From: Burkholderia sp. USMB20
GTDB taxonomy: Bacteria; Pseudomonadota; Gammaproteobacteria; Burkholderiales; Burkholderiaceae
Direction: 5' to 3'
Assembly: GCF_000949135.2 (NCBI RefSeq)
Contig: NZ_JTAN02000001.1
Span: forward strand, 124,001-188,000
Length of the DNA stretch: 64,000 bases
Shown: piece after piece, positions 32,788 through 42,042 of the stretch
How positions within the stretch are numbered: position 1 is the stretch's first letter
Layout: each line of letters starts with the position of its first letter
The notes under the pieces: model-generated
The model's input: only the letters and a program-made list of their open reading frames with translations
The model's database searches: none
What the model was told of the DNA's origin: nothing
Translations under genes and position numbers: made by a program

Positions 32788-33366
32788 TCACACCGCGTGC
32801 AACACGGCCCACAGCGCGCGAAACCCGGCCTCGCGATACGCATCGGCCAACGCCGGGTCGCGCGCGATCGACTCCATCGCCGTTTCCGCGATCGACGTGA
32901 ACAGCGCCGCGCAGAACGCGTGCGCGTCGTCGGTCTTCAGCCCGCCCGCCGCGGCGACTTGCGCACGCAGCAACGCGCTGATCGCGCCGAAGCCTTCGGC
33001 ACCGGCCGCGCGATGCGTGTCGTCGATACGGCCGCTCACGCCGAGCTGCTGCAGCGCGCGCCGCCCGTCCGGGTTCGCGACGCCCCACGACACATAGCCG
33101 TTCCACGCATGCCGCATCGCCTGTTCGGCCGGCGCGTGCTCCGGAAACCCGGTCATCATCGCGTCGCGCATGTCCGCTTTCAGGCTCAGGTACAGCGCGT
33201 TCAGCAACGCATCCTTGGTCTCGAAATAGGTGAACACCGTGCCTTCCGCCACGCCGGCGAGCCGCGCGATGCGCGCGGTGGTCGCGCCCGCGCCGTCCTC
33301 CGCGAGCGCGCGGGCGGCAGCGGCGAGGATGGCGTCGTGCTTGTCGGGACTGCGCGGTCGGGCCAC
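32788..33366 (-). CDS. TetR-family regulator
   Basis: 192 aa from the GTG at 33364-33366 (AAGGAA upstream). N-terminal HTH: KHDAILAAAARALAEDGAGA, then TTARIARLAGVAEGTVFTYF. The longer frame starting at 33396 would overlap its own operator-like sequence, so I rejected that start. The C-terminal half resembles the TetR_C group of SDR-linked repressors. It probably represses itself and the SDR gene downstream through the shared TAATGAGTGAG element. Confidence 0.85.
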   Translation of the reverse strand: MARPRSPDKHDAILAAAARALAEDGAGATTARIARLAGVAEGTVFTYFETKDALLNALYLSLKADMRDAMMTGFPEHAPAEQAMRHAWNGYVSWGVANPDGRRALQQLGVSGRIDDTHRAAGAEGFGAISALLRAQVAAAGGLKTDDAHAFCAALFTSIAETAMESIARDPALADAYREAGFRALWAVLHAV

Positions 33367-33377
33367 GTTCGATTCCT

Positions 33378-33403
33378 TTAATGAGTGAGCGCTCAATCAT
33401 AAT
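33378..33403. promoter_or_regulatory. Putative TetR operator (autoregulatory)
   Basis: Contains TTAATGAGTGAGCGCTCA, with the palindromic core TGAGCGCTCA, overlapping the region just before the tetR start. It shares TTAATGAGTGAG with 32633-32657. Confidence 0.65.
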
Positions 33404-33568
33404 CGCGCCAACGCAGTCATGCAAGCCCTGTTACATACGCGGGAACCGATCCGCAATCGATCAAAAGCGTGCACTATTAGTGTTTTCACGTACTGGCGCG
33501 CCAACCCACCGGCGCCCGGCGCTCGCCGTTCGTTCCACGCTCACACCGCTTCAGACCGCGAACCACTC

Positions 33569-35044
33569 ATGACGAATAAGCCCAACCAGACCGAAGCCGA
33601 CCAACCCGTCGACATGATCATCTTCGGCGGCGGCGGCGACCTGGCCGCCCGCAAGCTGTTGCCCGCGCTGTACATGGCGCACCTGCACTGCAACCTGCCG
33701 CCGGAGACGCGCATCATCGCGGTCGGCCGCCGCGACTGGGGCATCGACGGCTACCGCAAGTTCATGGACGAGCAATCGCGCCCGTTCATCGACGACAAGG
33801 CCTTCGACGCCGACGCGTGGAGCCGTTTCCTCGACCTGTTCCAGTACGTGCTGATCGACGTGAGCGCGCCGGAAGACTACGCGCGCCTCGCCGAAGCGGC
33901 GCGCAGCGACGCGATCCGCGTGTTCTACCTGTCGACGTCGCCCGAGCTGTTCACGACGATCTGCGACAACCTGTCGGCCGCGCACCTCGTCGATGCGCGC
34001 TCGCGCGTCGTCCTCGAAAAGCCGCTCGGCCACGATCTCGCGTCGGCGCAGGCGATCAACGATGCGGTCGGCAAGCATTTCGCGGAATCGCAGATCTACC
34101 GGATCGACCATTACCTCGGCAAGGAAACCGTGCAGAACCTGATGGTGCTGCGCTTCGGCAACCCGATCTTCGGGCCGCTGTGGCAGGCGCCGAGCATCCG
34201 CAGCGTGCAGATCACGGTGGCGGAGACGGTCGGCGTCGGCAGCCGCGCGGGCTTCTACGATCACACCGGCGCGCTGCGCGACATGGTGCAGAACCACCTG
34301 CTGCAGCTGCTGTGCATCGTCGCGATGGAGCCGCCGGTGTCGCTCGACCCGGACGCGGTGCGCGACGAGAAGCTGAAGGTGCTGCGCTCGCTGCGGCCGA
34401 TGGCGCTGTCGGACGTCGCGCGCGATACCGTGCGCGGCCAGTACACGGCCGGCGCGGTCGACGGCCAGCCGGTCAAGGGCTATCTCGACGAGGAGAACGT
34501 GCCGGCGGACAGCCACGCGGAAACCTTCGTCGCGCTGCGTGCGCACATCAACAACTGGCGCTGGGCGAACGTGCCGTTCTTCCTGCGCACCGGCAAGCGG
34601 CTGCAGCGCCGCCAGTCGGAAATCGTGATCGAGTTCGCCGACATGCCGTTCTCGATCATCCCGACCGGCCCGCGCCACTACAGCAACCGCCTCGTGATCC
34701 AGCTGCAGCCGGAAGAGTCGATCCAGCTGCAGATGCTCGCGAAGGAGCCGGGCAGCGGGATGAAGATGGTGCCCGTGAGCCTGAACCTCGACCTGCAGCA
34801 GGCGATTCCGGAACGGCGCGCGGAAGCGTACGAACGGCTGCTGATCGACGTGATCCGCGGGCGCCTCACGCACTTCATGCGCCGCGACGAACTCGAGGCC
34901 GCCTGGTCGTGGGTCGAGCCGATCCTCAACGGCTGGAAGCAGCTCGGCGACCGTCCGCGCCTGTACACCGCGGGCACGTTCGGGCCGGCGGCATCGTCGG
35001 CGCTGCTGGCGCGCGACAACATGTCGTGGTCCGAGGAAGCGTAG
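33569..35044 (+). CDS. zwf: Glucose-6-phosphate 1-dehydrogenase
   Basis: 491 aa, the normal length. It oxidises glucose-6-phosphate to 6-phosphogluconolactone with NADP, the entry to the Entner-Doudoroff and pentose-phosphate routes. The nucleotide site IIFGGGGDLAARKLLPAL and the catalytic signature RIDHYLGKETVQN are both intact, as is the EKPLGHDL segment. The ATG at 33569 is chosen because conserved homology starts there; the frame upstream is not protein-like. It stands alone, with a tetR gene divergent from it. Paralogues are common in this genus, so this may not be the only copy. Confidence 0.95.
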   Translation: MTNKPNQTEADQPVDMIIFGGGGDLAARKLLPALYMAHLHCNLPPETRIIAVGRRDWGIDGYRKFMDEQSRPFIDDKAFDADAWSRFLDLFQYVLIDVSAPEDYARLAEAARSDAIRVFYLSTSPELFTTICDNLSAAHLVDARSRVVLEKPLGHDLASAQAINDAVGKHFAESQIYRIDHYLGKETVQNLMVLRFGNPIFGPLWQAPSIRSVQITVAETVGVGSRAGFYDHTGALRDMVQNHLLQLLCIVAMEPPVSLDPDAVRDEKLKVLRSLRPMALSDVARDTVRGQYTAGAVDGQPVKGYLDEENVPADSHAETFVALRAHINNWRWANVPFFLRTGKRLQRRQSEIVIEFADMPFSIIPTGPRHYSNRLVIQLQPEESIQLQMLAKEPGSGMKMVPVSLNLDLQQAIPERRAEAYERLLIDVIRGRLTHFMRRDELEAAWSWVEPILNGWKQLGDRPRLYTAGTFGPAASSALLARDNMSWSEEA

Positions 35045-35218
35045 GAAGCGCCGCACGCGACGGCATGTCGGCGGCGCAAGCGCCGTCGGCGTGCCGGATC
35101 ATATCGGCGCGCCCGCCGCGCACCGTCCGCCGCCCCGCCGTTCGCGTCGGCCGGCGGAAGTCCGCCGAGCCGTCCTGCGCGGGAACGGCACCCGGCGGCA
35201 ACGACGCAGCCTCCCTGG

Positions 35219-36163
35219 CTACACCGTCCCCATCCACGCCGCCTTGCGCCGCGCCGGCGCATCGCTGCCGCCGCTCCCGCCGCCCAGCACCTCGATCATG
35301 TAATCGACGAACGACGCGATCCGCGACGAAATCGCGGTATTCCGGTAATACACCGCGTTGATCGGCTGCTCGACGTCGAGCGTCTGCCGCGCGAGCACCT
35401 GCACGAGCCGCCCGGCCTCGCGATCCTGCGCGGTCATGAAATCCGACAGGCACACGACGCCCGCGCCCTCCAGCGCGAGCTGCCGCAGCGTCTCGCCGCT
35501 CGACGACCAGATAGCGGGCTCGATGCGGCTCGGCTCGCCGTCCGCGCCGAGGATCGGCCACACGTTCAGCGATTCGGGCTGCGTGAAGCCGAGCAGCGTG
35601 TGCTTGCCGAGATCCTCGACCTTGCGCGGCTGGCCGTGCGCTTCGATATAGGCGGGGCTCGCGAGGATGCGCAGCCGGCTGTTGCCGATCCGCCGGCTGT
35701 GCAGGGTCGAATCCTTGAGCCGGCCGATGCGGATCGCGACGTCGGTGCGCCGCTCGAGCAGGTCGATGATCCCTTCGTTGCTGTTCAGCTCCAGGTCGAC
35801 CTTCGGGAAGCGTTCGCGGTAGCCGCGCACGAGCGGCACGATCACGTGCAGCATGAACGGCGTCGCGGCATCGACGCGCAGCCGCCCCGACGGCATCTCG
35901 CGCCGCGCGAGCATCTGCTCCTCGGCGTTCTCGACCGATTCGATGATCGCGCGCGCGTCCTGCAGGAACGCGCGCCCCTCTTCGGTCAGTTCGAGCCGGC
36001 GCGTGGTCCGGCGCAGCAGCGTGGTCTTCAGCTTCTCCTCGAGCCGCGCGAGCGTGCGGCTCGTGGCCGACACGGTGAGGTCGAGCTGCTGGGCGGCGGC
36101 GGTGATCGAACCGGTGTCGACCACGGCGGCAAAGGCCTGGAGTTCGTCGAGGGTGATCTTCAT
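35219..36163 (-). CDS. LysR-family transcriptional regulator
   Basis: 314 aa starting MKITLDELQAFAAVVDTGSI, with the LysR HTH TAAAQQLDLTVSATSRTLAR and a standard effector domain. It is divergent from the MFS gene at 36265. The gap contains TTGAT-N5-ATCAA (36166-36180) close to its start, and a related inverted repeat lies before the aldo/keto reductase gene. It probably controls the redox cluster to its right. The inducer is unknown. Confidence 0.9.
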   Translation of the reverse strand: MKITLDELQAFAAVVDTGSITAAAQQLDLTVSATSRTLARLEEKLKTTLLRRTTRRLELTEEGRAFLQDARAIIESVENAEEQMLARREMPSGRLRVDAATPFMLHVIVPLVRGYRERFPKVDLELNSNEGIIDLLERRTDVAIRIGRLKDSTLHSRRIGNSRLRILASPAYIEAHGQPRKVEDLGKHTLLGFTQPESLNVWPILGADGEPSRIEPAIWSSSGETLRQLALEGAGVVCLSDFMTAQDREAGRLVQVLARQTLDVEQPINAVYYRNTAISSRIASFVDYMIEVLGGGSGGSDAPARRKAAWMGTV

Positions 36164-36165
36164 TG

Positions 36166-36180
36166 TTGATCTGAAATCAA
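36166..36180. promoter_or_regulatory. LysR-type binding site candidate
   Basis: TTGATCTGAAATCAA (arms TTGAT/ATCAA), in the divergent lysR-MFS gap. Confidence 0.45.
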
Positions 36181-36264
36181 AACAATTTGGTTTATAGACC
36201 AGTTTTTCCGCAAAAGTAAAGGCGGCACACTGCGATCCATCCTCACTGGAACCAGGATCCCGCC

Positions 36265-37467
36265 ATGCCACTCGCCCTGCTTGCGCTGACCATCAGCGCC
36301 TTTGCCATCGGCACGACCGAATTCGTGATCGTCGGGCTGATCCCGACGATCGGCGCCGATCTCGGCGTCAGCCTGCCGTCGGCCGGCCTGCTCGTCAGCC
36401 TCTACGCGCTGAGCGTCGCGATCGGCGCGCCGCTCCTCACCGCGCTCACCGGCCGCGTGCCGCGCAAGACGCTGCTCGCCGCGCTGATGGCGCTGTTCAC
36501 CGTCGGCAACCTCGTCGCCTGGCAGGCGCCGGGCTACGAATCGCTGATCGTCGCGCGCGTGCTCACCGGCCTCGCGCACGGCGTGTTCTTCTCGGTCGGC
36601 TCGATCATCGCGACCACGCTCGTGCCGAAGGACAAGGCCGCCAGCGCGATCGCGACGATGTTCAGCGGGATGACCGTCGCGTTCGTCGCCGGCATTCCGC
36701 TCGGCACCTTCATCGGCCAGCACTTCGGCTGGCGCGCGACGTTCCTGATCGTCGCGCTGTTCGGCCTCGTCGCGTTCCTCGGCGCGGTGGCGTTCGTGCC
36801 GCGCGGTCTTCCGCAAACGCCGCCGGCGCCGCTCGCCCGCCAGTTCCGCGTGCTCGCCCAGCCGCGCCTGCTGCTCGTCTACGCGATGACGGCGGTCGGC
36901 TACGGCGGCTCGCTGATCGCGTTCACCTACATGGCACCGCTGCTCGAACAGGTCGCCGGCTTCACGCCGTCGCAGGTCAGCCTCGTGCTCGTCGGCTACG
37001 GCGTGTCGGTCGCGATCGGCAACGTGTGGGGCGGCAAGCTCGCCGACAGCGTCGGCCCGGTCAAGGCGCTCAAGCGGATCTTCCTGCTGCTCGCGATCGT
37101 GCTGCTCGCGCTGACCTTCACGGTGCACGTGAAGTGGCTCGCGGTGCTGACGATGCTTGCGTGGGGCGCGGTCGCGTTCGGCAACGTGCCGGGCCTGCAG
37201 GTGTACGTCGTCAAGCAGGCGCGCCACTTCGCGCCGGACGCCACCGACGTCGCATCGGGCTTCAACATCGCCGCGTTCAACCTCGGCGTCGCGGGCGGCT
37301 CGTCGCTCGGCGGCCTGATCGTCGCGAACGTCGGCCTCGGCCACACGCCTTGGATCGCCGCCGTCGTCACGCTCGGCGCATTCGCGCTGACCGCGCTGAG
37401 CGGCCGCCTCGACCGCGGCCAGGGCCTGCCGGAACGCACGGCCGAACCCGTCGAACTCGCCCATTGA
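36265..37467 (+). CDS. MFS transporter (AraJ/YdhP-like efflux permease)
   Basis: 400 aa, 12 predicted membrane helices. MFS motifs: FAIGTTEFVIVGLIPTIGAD at the N-terminus, ARVLTGLAHGVFFSVG, and a loop GRVPRK resembling motif A. The family (DHA1 type) exports small organic molecules and drugs. It heads a plus-strand operon with a MoaF-like gene and an LLM flavoprotein gene. The lysR gene is divergent, so this is probably a LysR-induced efflux/detoxification unit. Confidence 0.9.
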   Translation: MPLALLALTISAFAIGTTEFVIVGLIPTIGADLGVSLPSAGLLVSLYALSVAIGAPLLTALTGRVPRKTLLAALMALFTVGNLVAWQAPGYESLIVARVLTGLAHGVFFSVGSIIATTLVPKDKAASAIATMFSGMTVAFVAGIPLGTFIGQHFGWRATFLIVALFGLVAFLGAVAFVPRGLPQTPPAPLARQFRVLAQPRLLLVYAMTAVGYGGSLIAFTYMAPLLEQVAGFTPSQVSLVLVGYGVSVAIGNVWGGKLADSVGPVKALKRIFLLLAIVLLALTFTVHVKWLAVLTMLAWGAVAFGNVPGLQVYVVKQARHFAPDATDVASGFNIAAFNLGVAGGSSLGGLIVANVGLGHTPWIAAVVTLGAFALTALSGRLDRGQGLPERTAEPVELAH

Positions 37468-37496
37468 ACGTCAACTTTTTGCAGGAGCTACTCAGC

Positions 37497-37820
37497 ATGA
37501 ACGCATCGACCCAACGCCCGCCGTTCGCCGGCAAGACGTTCGAAGTCCGTTACGAGGGCCTCACCGCGCTCAACGCCTATGACGAAGACGGCCTCCGCAT
37601 GCGCTACGAAATCACCGAAGGCGCATACGCCGGCGCGAAGGGCGAAGTCGCCTGCACGTGGCAGCACGTCGCCGGCGAGACCTATGCGATCTCGTGGCAG
37701 GAAGCCGACCGCGCCACCGTCGTGCACATCGACGATTTCGCCGCGGGCACGTCGCGCTCGTTCTTCACCGCGGCGTCGCTCGATTTCTACCGGCTCGAAG
37801 GCAGCCTGCGCGCGGTCTGA
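37497..37820 (+). CDS. MoaF-like small protein
   Basis: 107 aa, beta-rich and without a signal. The pattern FAGKTFEVRYEGLTALNAYD, then MRYEITEGAYAGAKGEVAC, YAISWQEAD and TVVHIDDF resembles the MoaF-related lipocalin-like domain. It sits 29 bp after the MFS gene, with GCAGGAG upstream, and 16 bp before the LLM gene. No function is established for such single-domain proteins. Confidence 0.7.
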   Translation: MNASTQRPPFAGKTFEVRYEGLTALNAYDEDGLRMRYEITEGAYAGAKGEVACTWQHVAGETYAISWQEADRATVVHIDDFAAGTSRSFFTAASLDFYRLEGSLRAV

Positions 37821-37836
37821 ACGGAGACGCCCGACC

Positions 37837-38805
37837 ATGTCCACCTCACTCGACAAGCTCACCGCCGGCGGCTTCAGCATCGGCATCGAACTGCCGCTCG
37901 ACAACGACTGGTCGCCGGCCGGCGACGCGAAGCGCCAGCACGACGGCCGCCGCCCCGGCGTGCCCGACCTGGAAATTCACGCGGAACTCGCGCAACTGGC
38001 CGACACGCTCGGCTTCCGCGCGCTCTGGGTGCGCGACGTGCCGGTGTACGACCCGTCGTTCGGCGACGCCGCGCAGGTGTTCGAGACCTTCTCGTATCTC
38101 GGCTACCTCGCCGGCATCACGCGCGACATCCTGCTCGGCACGGCGGCCGTCGTGCTGCCGCTGCGCGAACCGCTGCTGACGCTGAAATCGGCCGCGACGA
38201 TCCAGGAACTGAGCCGCTCACGCCTGCTGCTCGGCGTCGCGAGCGGCGACCGGCCGGTCGAATATCCGCTGTTCGGCCGCGAGTTCGCATCGCGCGGCGC
38301 GAGTTTCCGCGACCAGATCGCGCTGCTGCGCGACGGCGCGCGCGCTCACCTGCCGCCGGGCCTCGACGTGCTGCCGGCCGCGCGCTCGCCGGTGCCGCTG
38401 CTCGTCGCGGGTCTCGCGCAGCAGACGCCCGCCTGGATCGGTGAACACATGGACGGCTGTCTCGCCTATCCGGGCACGCCGGACGATCACCTGAAACGGG
38501 TCGCGAACTGGCGCGCGGTGGCCGGCGACAAGCCGTACGTGAGCTTCATCCACCTCGACCTCGCGAACGATCCGCACGAGCCGCTGCAGCGGCACCGCTT
38601 CGGCGCGCGCGCCGGGCGCATCGCGCTGACGGAGGAACTCGCGGCGATGCGCGACGCGGGCGTGCAGCACATCGGCCTGCATTTCCGCCGCAACCGCCGT
38701 CCGCTCGACGAGACGATGGCCGAGATCGCGTCCGACGTGCTGCCGGCATTCCATGCGAATGCGAACGACGCTGCCGACACGAACGCGCGCACGGCCACGG
38801 CCTGA
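37837..38805 (+). CDS. LLM-class flavin-dependent oxidoreductase
   Basis: 322 aa. Luciferase-like TIM-barrel monooxygenase fold: FSIGIELPLDNDW, LADTLGFRALWVRDVP, DILLGTAAVVLPLREPLLTL and the flavin-site segment SRLLLGVASGDRP. These enzymes use reduced FMN or F420 to oxidise diverse substrates. Third gene of the MFS operon; the ATG at 37837 follows GGAG. Specific substrate unknown. Confidence 0.88.
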   Translation: MSTSLDKLTAGGFSIGIELPLDNDWSPAGDAKRQHDGRRPGVPDLEIHAELAQLADTLGFRALWVRDVPVYDPSFGDAAQVFETFSYLGYLAGITRDILLGTAAVVLPLREPLLTLKSAATIQELSRSRLLLGVASGDRPVEYPLFGREFASRGASFRDQIALLRDGARAHLPPGLDVLPAARSPVPLLVAGLAQQTPAWIGEHMDGCLAYPGTPDDHLKRVANWRAVAGDKPYVSFIHLDLANDPHEPLQRHRFGARAGRIALTEELAAMRDAGVQHIGLHFRRNRRPLDETMAEIASDVLPAFHANANDAADTNARTATA

Positions 38806-38841
38806 CGAACGCACGCCGGCAGCCGGCTCGACCCACGACCG

Positions 38842-38864
38842 ATATTTGACTTTAAATCAAATAT
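38842..38864. promoter_or_regulatory. LysR-type inverted repeat before the aldo/keto reductase gene
   Basis: Perfect arms ATATTTGA / TCAAATAT with a 7-nt spacer, about 90 bp before the start codon and the most AT-rich point of the intergenic region. It fits the T-N11-A LysR site. Confidence 0.6.
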
Positions 38865-38954
38865 TTTTGACCTCTAAAGGCGTTTATCTCATCAGTATCA
38901 AACGCCAGAATGACTTCCATACCGCAATCGGTCCACCTATCCCAGGAGCACAAG

Positions 38955-39761
38955 ATGAGCAACATTCCCGCATTCGGCCTCGGTACGTTCCGCCTGCAAG
39001 GCCAGGTTGTGATCGACTCGGTCCGTAACGGCCTCGAAGTCGGCTATCGCGCGATCGACACCGCGCAGATCTACGGCAACGAAGCCGAAGTCGGCGAAGC
39101 GATCGCCGCGTCGGGCGTGCGCCGCGAAGACCTGTTCCTCACGACGAAGATCTGGGTCGACAACTACGCACCGGAAAAGCTGGTGGCGAGCCTCGAGGAA
39201 AGCCTGCGCAAGCTGCGCACCGACTATGTCGACCTGACGCTGATCCACTGGCCAGCCCCGGACAACGGCGTGTCGCTCGAGGCATTCATGACTGCGCTCG
39301 CCGAAGCCAAGGCGAAGGGCCTCACGCGCCAGATCGGCATCTCGAACTTCAACATCGAACTGACGAAGCAAGCGATCGCGGTGGTCGGCAAGGATGCGAT
39401 CGCGACGAACCAGATCGAACTGAGCCCGTACCTGCAGAACCGCAAGCTGGTCGAGTTCCTGAACGCCGAAGGCATCCACGTGACGTCGTACATGACGCTC
39501 GCGTACGGCAAGGTGCTCGGCGACCCGGTGATCGGCGCGATCGCGCAGCGTCACGACGCGACGCCGGCGCAAGTCGCACTGGCCTGGGCACTGCAGCTCG
39601 GCTACTCGGTGATTCCGTCGTCGACCAAGCGCGAGAACCTCGCAAGCAACCTGCTCGCGCAGACGCTGCGCCTCACCGACGAAGACATGGCGCAGATCGC
39701 CGCGCTCGAGCGCAACGGCCGCGAAGTCGATCCGGCCGGCCTCGCGCCGACGTGGGACTAA
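38955..39761 (+). CDS. dkgB: Aldo/keto reductase (2,5-diketo-D-gluconate reductase B-like)
   Basis: 268 aa, the DkgB length. Catalytic tetrad context: [11 protein letters not shown] (Asp and Tyr), LTTKIWVD (Lys) and [10 protein letters not shown] (His). The NADPH-site segment [15 protein letters not shown] is present. It reduces small aldehydes and ketones, including methylglyoxal and 2,5-diketogluconate. GGAG precedes the ATG at 38955. Probably first in a four-gene run with an Old Yellow Enzyme, a cyclase and an SDR. Confidence 0.9.
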   Translation: MSNIPAFGLGTFRLQGQVVIDSVRNGLEVGYRAIDTAQIYGNEAEVGEAIAASGVRREDLFLTTKIWVDNYAPEKLVASLEESLRKLRTDYVDLTLIHWPAPDNGVSLEAFMTALAEAKAKGLTRQIGISNFNIELTKQAIAVVGKDAIATNQIELSPYLQNRKLVEFLNAEGIHVTSYMTLAYGKVLGDPVIGAIAQRHDATPAQVALAWALQLGYSVIPSSTKRENLASNLLAQTLRLTDEDMAQIAALERNGREVDPAGLAPTWD

Positions 39762-39825
39762 GCGCGCCGCACCCTCAATCGACCCGTCCGCGGCCAGCCG
39801 GCCGCGGCACCGACAGGAATCCATC

Positions 39826-40941
39826 ATGACCCAGGACCCGCTGTTCCAACCGCTGCAATTCGGCGCGCTGACGCTGCCGAACCGCATCGTGATGCCGCCG
39901 ATGACGCGCTCGCGCGCCAGCCAGCCCGGCGACGAAGCCAACGAACTGATGGCCGCGTATTACGCGCAGCGCGCGAGTGCGGGCCTGATCGTCAGCGAAG
40001 GCACCTACATCGCGCCGCTCGGCAAGGGCTACGCATGGACGCCCGGCATCCACACGCCGTCGCAGGTCGCCGGCTGGCGCAAGGTGACGGACGCCGTCCA
40101 CGCCGCGCACGGCCGCATCTTCGCGCAGCTGTGGCACGTCGGCCGGCTGAGCCACACGAGCCTGCTCGGCGGCCGGCAACCCGTGTCGTCGTCGCCGCTC
40201 CAGGCGAAGGGCGTGAGCGTGTTCATCGCCGGTGAAGACGGCAGCACGCCGGGCTTCGTGCAGGCCTCCGAGCCGCGCGCGCTGTCCGTCGACGAAATCC
40301 GCGAGATCGTCGATCAGTACCGCGTCGCCGCCCGCAACGCGATCGAAGCCGGCTTCGACGGCGTCGAGCTGCATGGCGCGAACGGCTATCTCGTGAACCA
40401 GTTCATCGACTCGAACGCGAACACGCGCACCGACGCGTACGGCGGCTCGCTCGAAAACCGGCTGCGCTTCCTGCGCGAAGTCACGCAGGCGCTGATCGAA
40501 GGCACCGGCGACGCATCGCGCGTCGGCATCCGCCTCGCGCCGCTGACCACGCTGAACGGCTGCGTCGACGACGATCCGGAAACGACCTACCTCGCCGCCG
40601 CGAAGCTGCTCGGCGAACTCGGCGTCGGCTACCTGCACATCGCGGAAGCCGACTGGGACGATGCGCCGCTGATGCCGGTCGAATTCAAGCAGCAGCTGCG
40701 TGCCGCGTACCCGGGCGTGCTGATCTACGCCGGCGCATACACCGCCGAGCGCGCCCGCGAAGCGATCGCCGCCGGCTGGGCCGACCTCGTCGCCTTCGGC
40801 CGCCCGTTCGTCGCGAACCCCGACCTGCCCGAGCGCCTGCGCACCGGCGCCGCGCTCACGCCACACGATCGCAATACGCTGTTCGGCGGCGGCGCACAGG
40901 GCCTGACCGACTATCCGACGCTCGCGCAAGCCGCTGCGTAA
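39826..40941 (+). CDS. Old Yellow Enzyme family alkene reductase (NemA-like)
   Basis: 371 aa FMN-dependent ene-reductase. OYE landmarks: LPNRIVMPPMTRSRA, QLWHVGRLSH, the substrate-binding pair in FDGVELHGANGYLVNQF (His and Asn), NTRTDAYGGSLENRLRF, and VAFGRPFVANPDL. It reduces activated C=C bonds, N-ethylmaleimide and nitrate esters. It follows dkgB by 64 bp, with GACAGGA upstream of the ATG. Consistent with an electrophile-detoxification cluster. Confidence 0.92.
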   Translation: MTQDPLFQPLQFGALTLPNRIVMPPMTRSRASQPGDEANELMAAYYAQRASAGLIVSEGTYIAPLGKGYAWTPGIHTPSQVAGWRKVTDAVHAAHGRIFAQLWHVGRLSHTSLLGGRQPVSSSPLQAKGVSVFIAGEDGSTPGFVQASEPRALSVDEIREIVDQYRVAARNAIEAGFDGVELHGANGYLVNQFIDSNANTRTDAYGGSLENRLRFLREVTQALIEGTGDASRVGIRLAPLTTLNGCVDDDPETTYLAAAKLLGELGVGYLHIAEADWDDAPLMPVEFKQQLRAAYPGVLIYAGAYTAERAREAIAAGWADLVAFGRPFVANPDLPERLRTGAALTPHDRNTLFGGGAQGLTDYPTLAQAAA

Positions 40942-40961
40942 ACGATCCGAAGGAATCCTGC

Positions 40962-41924
40962 ATGAAAGCAACACTCGCCCGGCTCGCGCTCGCCACGATC
41001 CTGCCGTTCACGGCGGCCCAGGCGGCGCACGCCGCGCCGGCCGCACCCGCGGCCGACTGGTATCCGTCCGTGTACGGCGCGAACGACGAAATCGGCGCGG
41101 CCAACCTGCTGACGCCCGACGTCGTCAGGCAGGCGGTCGGCCTCGTGAAGGCCGGCAAGACCTATCCGCTGGCCGTGCCGGTGAACAAGGACCTGCCGGC
41201 ATTCCGCCACCGCAGCTTCCGGCTGTACAACGTGCAGGTCGGCCAGCAGGCCGGCAAGAGCCTCGGCCCGAACAAGTTCACGTTCAACGACGAACTCGTC
41301 AACGCATGGACCGGGGTCGGCACGCAGCTGAACGGCATCGGCCACATCGGCATCGACAACGTGTACTACAACGGCAACAAGGCGGCGGATTTCGTGACCG
41401 TCGACGGCGTGAAGAAGCTCGGCGTCGAGAAGGTGCCGCCGATCGTCACGCGCGGCGTCGTGCTCGACATGACCGCTTACTACGGCAAGCCGATCGTGCC
41501 GGGTGGCACCGAATTCACGGTCGCCGACATCCAGGCCGTGCTGAAGAAGGAAGGGCTGACGCTGCGCAAGGGCGACGTCGTGCTGTTCAACACCGGCTGG
41601 CTCGAGCTGATCGGCAAGGACAACAAACAGTTCCTCGATGTCGAACCGGGCATCGGCATGGAAGCCGCGAAGTGGCTCGCCGACCAGGGCATCGTCGCGT
41701 TCGGCGGCGACACGTGGGCGTCCGAGGTCTATCCGAATCCGCACACGCAGGACGAATTCCAGATCAACCAGTACATGCTCGCGAAGCGCGGCATCTACAA
41801 CCTGGAGTTGATCGACAGCCGCGCGCTGGTGCGCGACAACGCGTGGGAATTCCTGTTCGTGCTCGGCCAGCCGCTGTACGTCGGCTCCACGCAGGTCAAC
41901 ATCAACCCGGTCGCGATCCGCTGA
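40962..41924 (+). CDS. Exported cyclase-family protein (kynurenine formamidase-like fold)
   Basis: 320 aa. A cleavable signal peptide (LARLALATILPFTAAQAAHA) predicts periplasmic location. The cyclase domain has GTQLNGIGHIGI (the metal-binding HxGxxxD-like region in modified form), TRGVVLDMTAYYG, GDVVLFNTGW and FGGDTWASEVYP. Family members hydrolyse cyclic or formyl amide bonds with divalent metals. It lies 20 bp after the OYE gene. The modified metal motif leaves activity open. Confidence 0.83.
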   Translation: MKATLARLALATILPFTAAQAAHAAPAAPAADWYPSVYGANDEIGAANLLTPDVVRQAVGLVKAGKTYPLAVPVNKDLPAFRHRSFRLYNVQVGQQAGKSLGPNKFTFNDELVNAWTGVGTQLNGIGHIGIDNVYYNGNKAADFVTVDGVKKLGVEKVPPIVTRGVVLDMTAYYGKPIVPGGTEFTVADIQAVLKKEGLTLRKGDVVLFNTGWLELIGKDNKQFLDVEPGIGMEAAKWLADQGIVAFGGDTWASEVYPNPHTQDEFQINQYMLAKRGIYNLELIDSRALVRDNAWEFLFVLGQPLYVGSTQVNINPVAIR

Positions 41925-42042
41925 TCCGGCGGGCCGCTCGTCGACCGGTTGCCGGCGGCCCGCAACGACGGTTTCCCTTTTCCGGCGCCGCCCGCTTCGG
42001 CCGGCAGCGCCGTTCTTTTTACAGGTTTTGCAGGAACTGATA

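Noticed and set aside
33551-35056. 501-codon minus-strand frame over zwf
   Set aside because: Shadow of an intact zwf with DHYLGK signature.
36160-37464. 434-codon minus-strand frame over the MFS gene
   Set aside because: Arg/Glu/Asp/His repeats typical of the complement of a membrane protein gene.
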